Counted from the stretch's first letter, positions 1 through 7,770 are shown. The stretch: 12,763 nucleotides of DNA from UMGS755 sp045652815 (GCA_045652815.1 JAZOLH010000018.1:1-12763), one strand, 5' to 3'. Notes: generated by a model not told the origin, from the sequence alone. Program-made: numbers and translations.

Positions 1-1
1 T

Positions 2-506
2 GGTACACTGGGTGTAGATACAATCTTATATGCACAGTTTACAGAAATTGTTGTACCTGATGAAGTTTACACCATTACCTTAATGAAAGATGGTGCAGTT
101 TACGACACCATCACCGTAACCAATGGCGTAGCAGATATGACCGGTTACGTTGATCCCACAAAGGCAAACCACACCTTCGATGGTTGGTTCACCGCTGCAA
201 CCGGTGGTACTAAGGTAGAAACAACAGACTTCGGTACACTGGGTGTAGATACAATCTTATATGCACAGTTTACAGAAATTGTTACCCCTGATGTTGTTTA
301 CACCATCACCTTAATGAAAGATGGTGCGGTATATGACACCATTACCGTAACCAATGGCGTAGCAGATATGACAGGTTATGTTGCTCCTACCAAAGCAAAC
401 CACACCTTCGATGGTTGGTTCACCGCTGCAACCGGTGGTACTAAGGTAGAAACAACAGACTTCGGTACATTGGGTGTAGATACAATCTTATATGCACAGT
501 TTACAG
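2..506 (+). repeat. 231-bp in-frame tandem repeat (2.2 copies visible)
   Basis: Copies begin at 2, 233 and 464, exactly 231 bp (77 codons) apart; the third is cut off after 43 bases. Counting by hand, the two full copies differ at about 16 of 231 positions. Differences cluster in the middle, while the last 70 or so bases and the first 50 are identical. Only about three differences change an amino acid. The array continues off the left edge, so the total copy number is unknown. Each unit encodes one Flg_new/InlB B-type beta domain. Confidence 0.95.
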
Positions 507-3500
507 TTGTTACAGAACCCGTAACTGTTACATTCTACAGAATTTACAGCACCTTACCGCCCTTTGTAATTGGCTCACCCTTAACAGTAGAAAAGGGTAG
601 TACAGTTGATGCGGCTGCATTCCCCGATGCAACTCTTTATAACCGCAAAGGTTATGAAGAAAACGGTGTGATTGCATCTGTTTACGAAGGTGACGATTTT
701 GTTCACACCATCACACCTGAGTTCTGGTATATTGATGCAAGTGGCAAGATGGTGCCCTTTGACGATACAGTTGTTATTAATGAAAATACAAATGTATTCC
801 TGTTAACTAAATCTTTAAGCCTGTTCCTGTCATACGAATATGCAGGTACAGAACAGTCTCTCAGCGTGAGCGCGGATTACAATGATGAAACCCGCGTGCT
901 GAACACCATCAAGGATATCATCGCGAAATCCGGTAGAAATCAGCTCGAACTGGCTCTGGAAACCGATATGATTCCCAAGTATGACGAACTCACAACAAAG
1001 ATTGTTGAAAAACTTGTTGCAGCAGGCGTTATCAAAGTTGATGCTGCTGACAACAAAAACATCCAGATTATTAAAGTTCCCTTTAAAGTTTCTACCTTTA
1101 TTAAGGAAGAAATGGTTAACAGAGTTCTGAAGACTTATCTGAATCAGGTTGTGAATAATCCTGATGAACTGGATAAGATTCTGGGTATGATTAACGTGGC
1201 AGACTTTGCTGACGAACTGGGCATCGATACAATCATTGCCGGTATGACAGATAAAGAAATTGCTGACTTAATCAAATCTCCCGAATATAAAGACGATATT
1301 ATCGGCTTTATCATGACAGATCTGAAGAAGGCAGACTCTTCTATGCTGTCCTTCATTTTAGATTATGTTGTTGAAGATGATACATTCAGAAACAATCTGA
1401 TTGACCAGTTAATTGGTGAACTGAAAGACAAGACTGTAACATCTACCTTAAAGAGTCAGGCACTAAACTATATCTTAGCAGAACTTGGCGATCCCACAAG
1501 CGCACTTTACACCAAGTTTATCGATATGGTTTACGCAGACCTTCGTTCCACCAATTCCGTTGTTATGGGTGCTGTTGTTGATTATGTGAAACAGAATCTG
1601 GCAGCTGATACAACTGAAGGTGCAAACCTGCGCAAAGAAATCCTGACCAGTGCAAAACTTGCTGATTTCCTGGCAAATGACAAGATGAAAGCCGAAATCA
1701 TCAAACTTGCATTAACTGATACGTTTATTGATAAAGCGCTTGAAAACGTCGGCTATCGTACCATTCTGGTTGAAGAAGCAATGAAAGATGGCGACTTTAT
1801 CGAAACTCTGCTTCATAACCAGCTCTTCCACGATTACGTTACCGATCAGCTCCATGGTGATCATGATCTGGCCCATGATGTTGAAGACTTAATTATGGAT
1901 GATGACTCTGAGTTCAGAGCATACGTTCTGGAACTGGTTAAACACGATACAGCGTTCCTGAACCTGATGCTTGTTCATCCCGAACTGCAGCAAGTTGTTT
2001 TAGACTACGTGACTTGGGACAAATTTGTTGCAGATGAAGAAGACCTGCTCAAATATGTTCTGAGAATCGGTGGTTCTACCGGCACTTACGATTTCGTTGA
2101 CTTTGCCGTTGTTGAAGCGCATATTGCAGACGAATATGATGCTATCTTCGGTGCAGGCGCATATGCCGCACTGTCTGATGCTAATAAGCAGACTGTTCGT
2201 CAGAATCTTTACAATGATCCCACAGCACACGATGCACTGCTGACAACCCTCAAAGCAGAATTTGTATCTCATAAGAATGAAATTCTTGATACAATCTTAG
2301 CAGGCAATGCAGATAGCGTTACCGATGCTAAAGCAATGGGCTTAATCGATGAAATGTTAGAAGATTACATCGTTAAGTACATTGAAGAGGAAGAACTGGA
2401 TAGCGATCCGGCTATCCACAGATCCATTGCAAGCGCAATCGAAGAAATCCTGTTTGGTTTCGTTGGTGATCTGGTTAAAGGCAATTATCCCAGCGTTGGT
2501 CTGGAAGCAGAACTTTCTGCTATGATGAGCCACGTTGTTGACATCAAACATCACTTTGTACAGGATGCAGATGCGGCCGTTATCAACAAACTGAAAGAAA
2601 TCGTTAAGGATTACAGAGATACTCACGTTGGCAATATCGATAAGATTGTTGCTGATAACTATGCAGCTATCACCGGCGAATTGATTAACATGATCAATCC
2701 CAGCCATGCAAACTCTATTTACAGCGAAGTTGAATCTGTATTGAAGAGTATTGCAGCCAACATAGATAGCAGTCTGATTTCCGAATATGTTCTGAGCATT
2801 CCCGAAGCAGACTTAAAAGACCTGATTGCAAATTACATCAAAAAGTTGACGGTTGCTGATCTGAATACTTACATCGCATCTTTCTTAACTGTTGATGCTA
2901 ACGTTGCAATCATCAGAGCAGAGCTGACTGCATTCATCCAGAACGATGAACAGAGAGCAACTGTTGAATCTATGGCGAAGTCCTACATCAATGATCCTGC
3001 TAATGAAACCGAGATTAAAAACGCAATCTCCGATTTCGTTGCTGATCTGGATGAAACCTTTGTTCACAACAACAGAGACGTTATCGAAGGTTCTTTAGCG
3101 AACATCGATGTTACCGAATTTGTTGATGAACAGATGATTAAGGATTATGTTGCTGGTCTGTCTGCTAGCGAAAAAGCAGCATTTGCTGATAAAATTTACA
3201 ACGCACTGCAAACAAATGTTGAGTATAAAACTTTAATCAAGCAGTTGACTAACGACGACAAGATTGTTGTTACAAAGAGCAATCTGCCTATGATTAAGGC
3301 TGTTACAAGTGCTATCAACGGTATGGACTTTGATACCGTGCTTGGTTTTATTAACAATGCAACCATCAACAAACTGATGAATACAGTTGGCGGTGACTAC
3401 GTTGAAAAGATTTACAACGTAGTGATGGGCGAGTTCACAGATAGAATCAATACTGTTATCAACAATGTTGAAACAGCAGCTGATGAAAATTATTCTGAAG

Positions 3501-4483
3501 CAATTGAAACATCCTTTGTCTTCGAACTGAACATCTTTGAACTGTACAACAAACTGTATGACAAAGCAGCTGATAAGGTTATCGGCAAATTGGAAGAAGT
3601 AGGCGTTACCTACAACACCAACGAATACCTCAAGTTCTTAATCAACCACAATCCCATTGACTACCTGTTCAGTGGCGATTCCGCTCTGGCTGATGGCGAC
3701 TTCACCGGTTACAGCTTAAATGGCGTTATGGATTACTATGATTACATGACCATGCTGTTAATCGTTGGTGATGATGCAATCACCTGGTATGGCGATAGTG
3801 CAGGTAATCTGCCCGAAGGCAAGGTTGACGCTATTGTTGATGCAATCTTCGATAAGCTCTTCGTTGCACACGAAAAGATGAACGAAATCTTAGAAGTATT
3901 TGTTGCAGAAGGCACTCTGCCTGCAAAAGTGCAGAATGCAATTGAAAGCGTTGCTCAGCTCAATGAACTGTTTAACAAGTTCAGCGGTAAAGCAAGAACC
4001 TTGGCTGATAAGTTCTTAAGCAGTGGCATCAGTAACAAACTGGAAGATGCAACTGTTGCCGGTCAGGACAAAGTTCAAACTCTGATCGACTTCATCTTAG
4101 GTGACGATGATCCGACCATTACCATTGATACCATCTATACACTGCTGTTCGCGGTTGATGAAAAAGTTCAGCCCAAACTGCAGAAACTGGTAGAATCCGA
4201 TAAGTTCCAGAAAGCAATCGCTAAGTTTGAAGAAACATCCTTTGGCGAATTGTTCAGTGGTAAGGGCAAACTGGGTACTATCGGCGATAAGATGGATGAA
4301 CTGAAGAACAATGGCAGAATCACATCTGCTCTTGATTCTCTCTACGATGCATTCTACATCATCGCACATGAAGGTATCGATGCATTCAGAGTTCCCGAAA
4401 GCGAACTTTCTGTAACTGATATCGACATCTTCACCATTACAATTGGTAAGGTTACAATGACTGCTCAGAGATCTTACCGATAA
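2..4483 (+). CDS. Giant repeat-containing surface protein, 5' end outside window
   Basis: The frame is open from base 2, so the real start lies to the left; the ATG at 83 is only an internal methionine inside a repeat. At least 1,493 residues are visible. Bases 2-506 encode two full and one partial 77-residue repeat of the Listeria-Bacteroides (Flg_new/InlB B) type, with the usual GWF, GGT and LYAQF signatures. Bases about 515-820 look beta-rich. From about 860 to 4,400 the protein is mostly amphipathic helix, rich in D, A, I, V and K, with many short DYV and ADF-like segments but no strict period. I saw no cysteine, as is common in extracellular proteins. No LPXTG motif, SLH domain or membrane anchor is visible at the C-terminus, which ends in SYR. 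The next gene encodes an SLH protein, suggesting a shared cell-wall role. That it is secreted is inference, since the N-terminus is missing. The function of the helical part is unknown to me. Confidence 0.85.
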   Translation, partial: GTLGVDTILYAQFTEIVVPDEVYTITLMKDGAVYDTITVTNGVADMTGYVDPTKANHTFDGWFTAATGGTKVETTDFGTLGVDTILYAQFTEIVTPDVVYTITLMKDGAVYDTITVTNGVADMTGYVAPTKANHTFDGWFTAATGGTKVETTDFGTLGVDTILYAQFTVVTEPVTVTFYRIYSTLPPFVIGSPLTVEKGSTVDAAAFPDATLYNRKGYEENGVIASVYEGDDFVHTITPEFWYIDASGKMVPFDDTVVINENTNVFLLTKSLSLFLSYEYAGTEQSLSVSADYNDETRVLNTIKDIIAKSGRNQLELALETDMIPKYDELTTKIVEKLVAAGVIKVDAADNKNIQIIKVPFKVSTFIKEEMVNRVLKTYLNQVVNNPDELDKILGMINVADFADELGIDTIIAGMTDKEIADLIKSPEYKDDIIGFIMTDLKKADSSMLSFILDYVVEDDTFRNNLIDQLIGELKDKTVTSTLKSQALNYILAELGDPTSALYTKFIDMVYADLRSTNSVVMGAVVDYVKQNLAADTTEGANLRKEILTSAKLADFLANDKMKAEIIKLALTDTFIDKALENVGYRTILVEEAMKDGDFIETLLHNQLFHDYVTDQLHGDHDLAHDVEDLIMDDDSEFRAYVLELVKHDTAFLNLMLVHPELQQVVLDYVTWDKFVADEEDLLKYVLRIGGSTGTYDFVDFAVVEAHIADEYDAIFGAGAYAALSDANKQTVRQNLYNDPTAHDALLTTLKAEFVSHKNEILDTILAGNADSVTDAKAMGLIDEMLEDYIVKYIEEEELDSDPAIHRSIASAIEEILFGFVGDLVKGNYPSVGLEAELSAMMSHVVDIKHHFVQDADAAVINKLKEIVKDYRDTHVGNIDKIVADNYAAITGELINMINPSHANSIYSEVESVLKSIAANIDSSLISEYVLSIPEADLKDLIANYIKKLTVADLNTYIASFLTVDANVAIIRAELTAFIQNDEQRATVESMAKSYINDPANETEIKNAISDFVADLDETFVHNNRDVIEGSLANIDVTEFVDEQMIKDYVAGLSASEKAAFADKIYNALQTNVEYKTLIKQLTNDDKIVVTKSNLPMIKAVTSAINGMDFDTVLGFINNATINKLMNTVGGDYVEKIYNVVMGEFTDRINTVINNVETAADENYSEAIETSFVFELNIFELYNKLYDKAADKVIGKLEEVGVTYNTNEYLKFLINHNPIDYLFSGDSALADGDFTGYSLNGVMDYYDYMTMLLIVGDDAITWYGDSAGNLPEGKVDAIVDAIFDKLFVAHEKMNEILEVFVAEGTLPAKVQNAIESVAQLNELFNKFSGKARTLADKFLSSGISNKLEDATVAGQDKVQTLIDFILGDDDPTITIDTIYTLLFAVDEKVQPKLQKLVESDKFQKAIAKFEETSFGELFSGKGKLGTIGDKMDELKNNGRITSALDSLYDAFYIIAHEGIDAFRVPESELSVTDIDIFTITIGKVTMTAQRSYR

Positions 4484-4497
4484 GATTTATACACAAT

Positions 4498-4529
4498 ACA
4501 TTAGTCACGGCATTTGCCGTGACTAATGT
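4498..4529 (+). other. Intercistronic hairpin without U-tract
   Basis: A perfect inverted repeat, 14 bp per arm with a four-base ATTT loop, fills the gap between the giant gene (stop at 4481-4483) and the SLH gene (start at 4549). The 3' arm is followed by GTGACC rather than a run of T, so it is not a standard intrinsic terminator. It ends 7 bases before the AAGGAGG ribosome binding site at 4537-4543. Likely roles are protecting the upstream mRNA from 3' exonucleases, marking a processing site, or setting the ratio of the two proteins. The role is inference; the structure is seen directly. Confidence 0.75.
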
Positions 4530-4548
4530 GACCTTTAAGGAGGATATC

Positions 4549-5613
4549 ATGAAACGATTATTATCTTTAATGCTTGCATTAATCATGACAACTTCTGTTT
4601 TCGCTATGACGGTTTCTGCAGAGGACGTAAAACTGATTTCCGCAAAGCCTGATGCCGAGATTACATTTTCTGATGTTGAAAAAGATACAGCAGAAGGTAA
4701 AGCTATTTACAAACTGGTAAATGCAGGAGTCCTGCAGGGTGATGGTAACGGAAAATTCCGTCCTGATGACCCGATTTCCCGTGCTGAACTTTCTAAAATT
4801 GTTAACATTATTTTCAAATATACTGAAAAAGATGAAACCGGCTTTAAAGATGTAACCCCCAATCTTTGGTACCACGATTATGTTTTGGTTGCTAAAAAGG
4901 CAGGCTACATTGTAGGTTACGATGACGGTACATTCAAAGGCGACAATCACGTTACAAGAGAACAGGCTTGCGCTATTTTGTGTCGTGTTGCAAACCTCTC
5001 TGAAGTTGGTGTTACATTTGATATTAAAGATGCAGTGTCTGACTGGGCACTGACCTATGTTCAGAAAGCGCTGGGTAATCTGTTTGTATTCTTGGAAGAT
5101 GGTAACACCTTCCGTGCACAGCAGGATATTACAAGAGAAGAATTTTCTGTTATCTTTGCTAAATTTGTAGAAGAACCCAAAGAAGAAAAACCCGAGAAAC
5201 CTTCCGGCGGCTCCATTGGTGGTGGCAATAACAGACCCGATGATGAAGAAGAGGAAGAAATCGATATCGAGATTGTAAATCAGGAAATGCTCACAAACCT
5301 GAAGAAAGTTTCCAAAGATATTGAAGACAATATGCTGTTCTTCACCATGGAAGAATCTGCAATGATGATTTACATTGTTAAAGAATGTATCGACAAGGTG
5401 ATTGCCGATGGTTCTTCTCATGTTATTGACAGAGATTATCTCTCCGCTACTTATGGTGATGATATTGATGAGGCACAGGCTTATTTCAACATCATCAAAG
5501 ATGATCCTGAAAAGAAAGCAAAATTCCAGGATGAAGCGGGTTATCTGCGCGTAGGCACTATTCAGTGGCTGTTAGAAGCGTTTAATATTGATACATCCGA
5601 ACTGATGAACTAA
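4549..5613 (+). CDS. SLH-domain surface protein with orphan C-terminal domain
   Basis: This 354-residue protein is probably exported and held to the cell wall by its SLH domains, which in related Gram-positives bind pyruvylated secondary polysaccharide. A signal peptide spans residues 1-24 (MKRLL, hydrophobic core, cleavage after VSA). Three SLH repeats follow at about 38-86, 99-147 and 158-206; their TRAE-type motifs read SRAE (77-80), TREQ (136-139) and TREE (195-198), and the third repeat is degenerate. Residues 208-240 form a proline/glycine linker and a run of acidic residues. Residues 240-354 look helical and match no family I know. The ATG at 4549 is chosen because it has a perfect AAGGAGG five bases upstream and starts the signal peptide; an upstream in-frame GTG at 4519 lies inside the hairpin. 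No promoter is evident in the gap, so cotranscription with the giant gene is likely. It may anchor that protein (inference). Confidence 0.92.
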   Translation: MKRLLSLMLALIMTTSVFAMTVSAEDVKLISAKPDAEITFSDVEKDTAEGKAIYKLVNAGVLQGDGNGKFRPDDPISRAELSKIVNIIFKYTEKDETGFKDVTPNLWYHDYVLVAKKAGYIVGYDDGTFKGDNHVTREQACAILCRVANLSEVGVTFDIKDAVSDWALTYVQKALGNLFVFLEDGNTFRAQQDITREEFSVIFAKFVEEPKEEKPEKPSGGSIGGGNNRPDDEEEEEIDIEIVNQEMLTNLKKVSKDIEDNMLFFTMEESAMMIYIVKECIDKVIADGSSHVIDRDYLSATYGDDIDEAQAYFNIIKDDPEKKAKFQDEAGYLRVGTIQWLLEAFNIDTSELMN

Positions 5614-5616
5614 ACT
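5588..5616 (+). promoter_or_regulatory. Candidate sigma-A promoter inside the end of the SLH gene
   Basis: TTGATA at 5588-5593 and TAAACT at 5611-5616 are separated by exactly 17 bases. Nine of twelve positions match the sigma-A consensus. The -10 box overlaps the TAA stop codon of the SLH gene. Transcription would begin near 5623, within the foot of the following hairpin, and could serve the small gene at 5667. It could be a chance match in AT-rich coding sequence. Confidence 0.35.
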
Positions 5617-5650
5617 TAAAACTGAGCCTACCTTTAGGCTCAGTTTTTTA
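5617..5650 (+). terminator. Intrinsic terminator after SLH gene
   Basis: A 10-bp perfect stem (5621-5630 with 5635-5644), CCTT loop, extended by A-T pairs at its foot and followed by a run of six T from 5644. It closes the surface-protein module. The next start codon is only about 17 bases after the T run. Confidence 0.93.
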
Positions 5651-5666
5651 CTAAAAGGAGATACCA

Positions 5667-5957
5667 ATGTATAAAATTTATGTAATTTATAAATGTTTCC
5701 CCGGCAAAAGAGAAGTTTTTTTAAATAAGGTAAAAGATGCAAAGTTAGACGAAGCCATTCGTGCTGAGGATGGATGCTTGCAGTATGAATATTTTCTGGC
5801 AGATGGTAACGAAACCGACATTCTGCTTTTAGAAACCTGGGCAACCAAAGAACATCAGAAGATTCATTACACACAGCCTCATATGAAAGATTTAGGTGAT
5901 CTGAAGGAAGAATATGTTGAATCCGTTACCTTGGGTGAATATGAATTAAAAGGATAA
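5667..5957 (+). CDS. Putative quinol monooxygenase, ABM-fold (YgiN-like)
   Basis: This 96-residue protein has the length and pattern of the antibiotic biosynthesis monooxygenase (ABM) superfamily. These are small ferredoxin-like proteins that usually form dimers, act in the cytoplasm and oxidise quinol-like or polyphenolic substrates, often without a cofactor. Visible family features are the first strand (YKIYVIYKCFPG), the DGCLQYEY segment near residues 36-43, the LLLETWATKEHQKIH segment near 53-67, and the QPHM motif near 70-73. The ATG at 5667 has AAGGAG six bases upstream. The gene sits between two hairpins; the gap to the terminator in front leaves no room for a promoter, so it depends on read-through or on the candidate promoter at 5588-5616. 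The substrate cannot be told from sequence; members of this fold also include isomerases and heme oxygenases. Confidence 0.85.
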   Translation: MYKIYVIYKCFPGKREVFLNKVKDAKLDEAIRAEDGCLQYEYFLADGNETDILLLETWATKEHQKIHYTQPHMKDLGDLKEEYVESVTLGEYELKG

Positions 5958-5973
5958 ATTCCATTAAAATGTA

Positions 5974-6006
5974 AAAAATAACCTCACGGAAAGTGAGGTT
6001 ATTTTT
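5974..6006 (+). terminator. Terminator hairpin that also holds the BSH ribosome binding site
   Basis: A perfect 14-bp stem (5974-5987 with 5993-6006) with a GGAAA loop. The 3' arm ends in five T at 6002-6006, directly before the ATG at 6007. The only Shine-Dalgarno-like sequence for that ATG is GAGG at 5995-5998, inside the 3' arm and paired with CCTC at 5982-5985. It therefore looks like an intrinsic terminator for the ABM gene and at the same time a structure that hides the ribosome site of the next gene. A-tracts on the 5' side would also make it a plausible terminator on the minus strand. Confidence 0.88.
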
Positions 6007-6978
6007 ATGTGTACAGCCATTTCAATTTGTAATAAAAAGCATTATTTCGGACGGAATCTTGATTATGAACATACATTCGGTGAAAAGGTTGTTATCACGC
6101 CTAAAACATATCGTTTTATGTTTAGAAATGGTGGGGAAGTGAGTCAACATTCTGCTATCATCGGTATGGCGTTACCATATAGAAATTACCCGTTATACTT
6201 TGATGCGATGAATGAATACGGTCTTGCAATGGCAGGTCTTAATTTCCCTTTATATGCACAATATAACAAGTTAAAAAAAGACAAAGAAAACCTTGCGTCC
6301 TTTGAATTGATTCCTTGGATTTTGTGTAACTGTAAAACGGTCCGTGATACAGAGAAACAGTTAAAACATATCAATATTACAAACGAGGCCTTTGATGAAA
6401 TGATGCAGCCAACACCACTTCATTGGATTGTTGCAGATCAAGAGAAATGTATAACGGTTGAGCAGACGGAGAAAGGATTATCTATCTATCAAAATCCTAC
6501 AGGCGTACTCACCAACAGCCCTGAATTTCCTATCCATTTATTTCAGTTAAACAACTATATGTCGTTATCAAGCGAGGAGCCGAAAAATCACTTCTCAAAA
6601 GCCCTTGATTTAACTGTCTATAGTAGGGGCATGGGTGCTTTGGGGCTACCGGGAGATGTATCTTCTGTTTCCCGTTTTGTGCGGGCGAGTTTCGATGCTC
6701 ATAACGCTGTTTATGGCGATGATGAGCAGGAAAACCTGCATCAGTTTTTTCATTTACTTTCCGGCGTTGAACAAATTAAAGGTTGTGCTAAAGTGGGTGA
6801 GGGATTTGAAATGACAAATTATAGTTCGTGTATGGATACATCTGCGGGGATTTATTATTACAAAACTTATTACGACAGCCGCATTTACGGAGTTGATATG
6901 CATAAAGAAGATATCTGCGGGAAAAAACTGGTAATCTTAGATTTACTAAAAGATTCAGCCATTCTTTTTCAAAATTAG
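6007..6978 (+). CDS. bsh: Choloylglycine hydrolase family, likely conjugated bile salt hydrolase
   Basis: This 323-residue N-terminal nucleophile hydrolase should cleave the amide bond of glycine- or taurine-conjugated bile acids in the cytoplasm. Family lengths are about 315-340. The protein begins MCTAI; removal of Met exposes Cys2 as nucleophile, which fixes the start at 6007. Other residues that match the known active site are Arg16 and Asp19 (FGRNLDYE), Asn79 (AGLNFP), Asn170 (VLTNSPEF) and Arg223 (SRFVR), equal to Arg18, Asp21, Asn82, Asn175 and Arg228 of characterised enzymes. AGLNFP and ALGLPGD favour bile salt hydrolase over penicillin V acylase, but substrate preference is not certain. 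There is no signal peptide. Its ribosome site lies in the hairpin in front. Codon use differs from putP: about 9 of 21 Glu codons are GAG and 6 of 12 Gln codons CAA, against 0 of 14 and 0 of 11 in putP, consistent with transfer or with low expression. Confidence 0.93.
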   Translation: MCTAISICNKKHYFGRNLDYEHTFGEKVVITPKTYRFMFRNGGEVSQHSAIIGMALPYRNYPLYFDAMNEYGLAMAGLNFPLYAQYNKLKKDKENLASFELIPWILCNCKTVRDTEKQLKHINITNEAFDEMMQPTPLHWIVADQEKCITVEQTEKGLSIYQNPTGVLTNSPEFPIHLFQLNNYMSLSSEEPKNHFSKALDLTVYSRGMGALGLPGDVSSVSRFVRASFDAHNAVYGDDEQENLHQFFHLLSGVEQIKGCAKVGEGFEMTNYSSCMDTSAGIYYYKTYYDSRIYGVDMHKEDICGKKLVILDLLKDSAILFQN

Positions 6979-7002
6979 TGCATCTTTACGCCGCAAAAAA
7001 TA

Positions 7003-7031
7003 TTGACAACAGTTTTGATTTATTGTAAAAT
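7003..7031 (+). promoter_or_regulatory. Sigma-A promoter of purC
   Basis: Perfect -35 TTGACA at 7003-7008, 17-base spacer, and -10 TAAAAT at 7026-7031. Transcription should start near 7038, giving a leader of about 49 bases before the purC ATG. The leader is AT-rich and shows no riboswitch-like structure. No terminator is visible between the BSH stop codon and this promoter, so read-through from BSH is also possible. Confidence 0.88.
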
Positions 7032-7086
7032 AAAAAGGTAGATTATTTTGTTTTCTATTACATTGCAATATTAGGAGGCGGCCACA

Positions 7087-7770
7087 ATGAAAAAAGTGTA
7101 CGAAGGTAAAACAAAAGACGTTTATAGCTTAGATAACGGTAACGTTATGCTCAAGTTTAAAGATGATTGCACCGGTAAAGACGGTGTGTTTGATCCCGGT
7201 GAAAACACCGTTGGTCTGACCATCGAAGGTATTGGTAAAGCAAACCTGAGAACATCTGTTTACTATTTCAATATGTTAAAAGATGCAGGCATCAAAACTC
7301 ACTTTGTTGATGCAAACATTGATGATGTAACTATGGAAGTTCTGCCCGGTAAAGTATTCGGTCACGGTCTTGAAGTTATCTGCCGTCTGGTTGCAACCGG
7401 TAGCTTTATCCGTCGTTATGGTGAATACATTGAAGATGGTACCGTTTTAGAAGGCGGCTACGTTGAATGTACTTTCAAAAACGATGCATTGGGCGATCCT
7501 TTAGTAACTGCTGAAGGTCTGGCAGCGCTTGGCGTTATGAGCGAAGAAATGTTTGCCAGCATGAAAGAGCAGACTTTAAAAATCACCAAGATTGTTGCTG
7601 ATGACTTAAAATCTATCGGCCTCGATCTGTGGGATATCAAATTTGAATTCGGTTACAACAATGGCGAAGTTATCTTAATTGACGAAATTGCTTCCGGTAA
7701 CATGCGTGTTTACAAAGATGGCAAAATCGTTGATCCTGTTGAACTGACTAAATTAATTCTGAACAGATAA
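7087..7770 (+). CDS. purC: Phosphoribosylaminoimidazole-succinocarboxamide synthase (SAICAR synthetase)
   Basis: The enzyme joins aspartate to CAIR with ATP in de novo purine synthesis, in the cytoplasm. The 227-residue length is close to the usual 235-240. Visible hallmarks are the N-terminal EGKTKDVY (residues 6-13), the KFKDDCT segment (23-29), the substrate-binding region around VICRLVATGSFIRR (97-110), DIKFEFG (183-189) and LIDEIASGNMR (197-207). The last motif replaces the more common SPDTCR form, and RLVATGS replaces RNIAAGS, so this is a divergent variant of the family. The start has AGGAGG eight bases upstream. It stands alone, with its own consensus promoter and terminator, instead of within a pur operon. 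Nothing suggests it is damaged. Confidence 0.95.
   Translation: MKKVYEGKTKDVYSLDNGNVMLKFKDDCTGKDGVFDPGENTVGLTIEGIGKANLRTSVYYFNMLKDAGIKTHFVDANIDDVTMEVLPGKVFGHGLEVICRLVATGSFIRRYGEYIEDGTVLEGGYVECTFKNDALGDPLVTAEGLAALGVMSEEMFASMKEQTLKITKIVADDLKSIGLDLWDIKFEFGYNNGEVILIDEIASGNMRVYKDGKIVDPVELTKLILNR

Noticed and set aside
2..506. CRISPR or noncoding tandem repeat
   Set aside because: The 231-bp units are in frame, encode a known protein repeat and have no spacers.
2357..2707. 116-codon minus-strand open frame inside the giant gene
   Set aside because: Antisense to a continuous coding frame, with unnatural composition; other minus-strand frames at 1144-1356, 2000-2272, 2885-3067 and 4097-4369 are rejected for the same reason.
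4519..4548. GTG start for the SLH protein
   Set aside because: It lies in the hairpin arm, and the ATG at 4549 has an ideal ribosome site and starts a proper signal peptide.
4579..5421. 280-codon open frame on the minus strand opposite the SLH gene
   Set aside because: It lies wholly antisense to a gene with clear domains, its product is a low-complexity F/N/C/I-rich sequence, and no start signals suit it. It is a shadow of biased codon use.
7032..7086. Purine riboswitch in the purC leader
   Set aside because: The leader after the predicted start is only about 49 bases, too short for the aptamer plus an expression platform, and no matching stems were seen.
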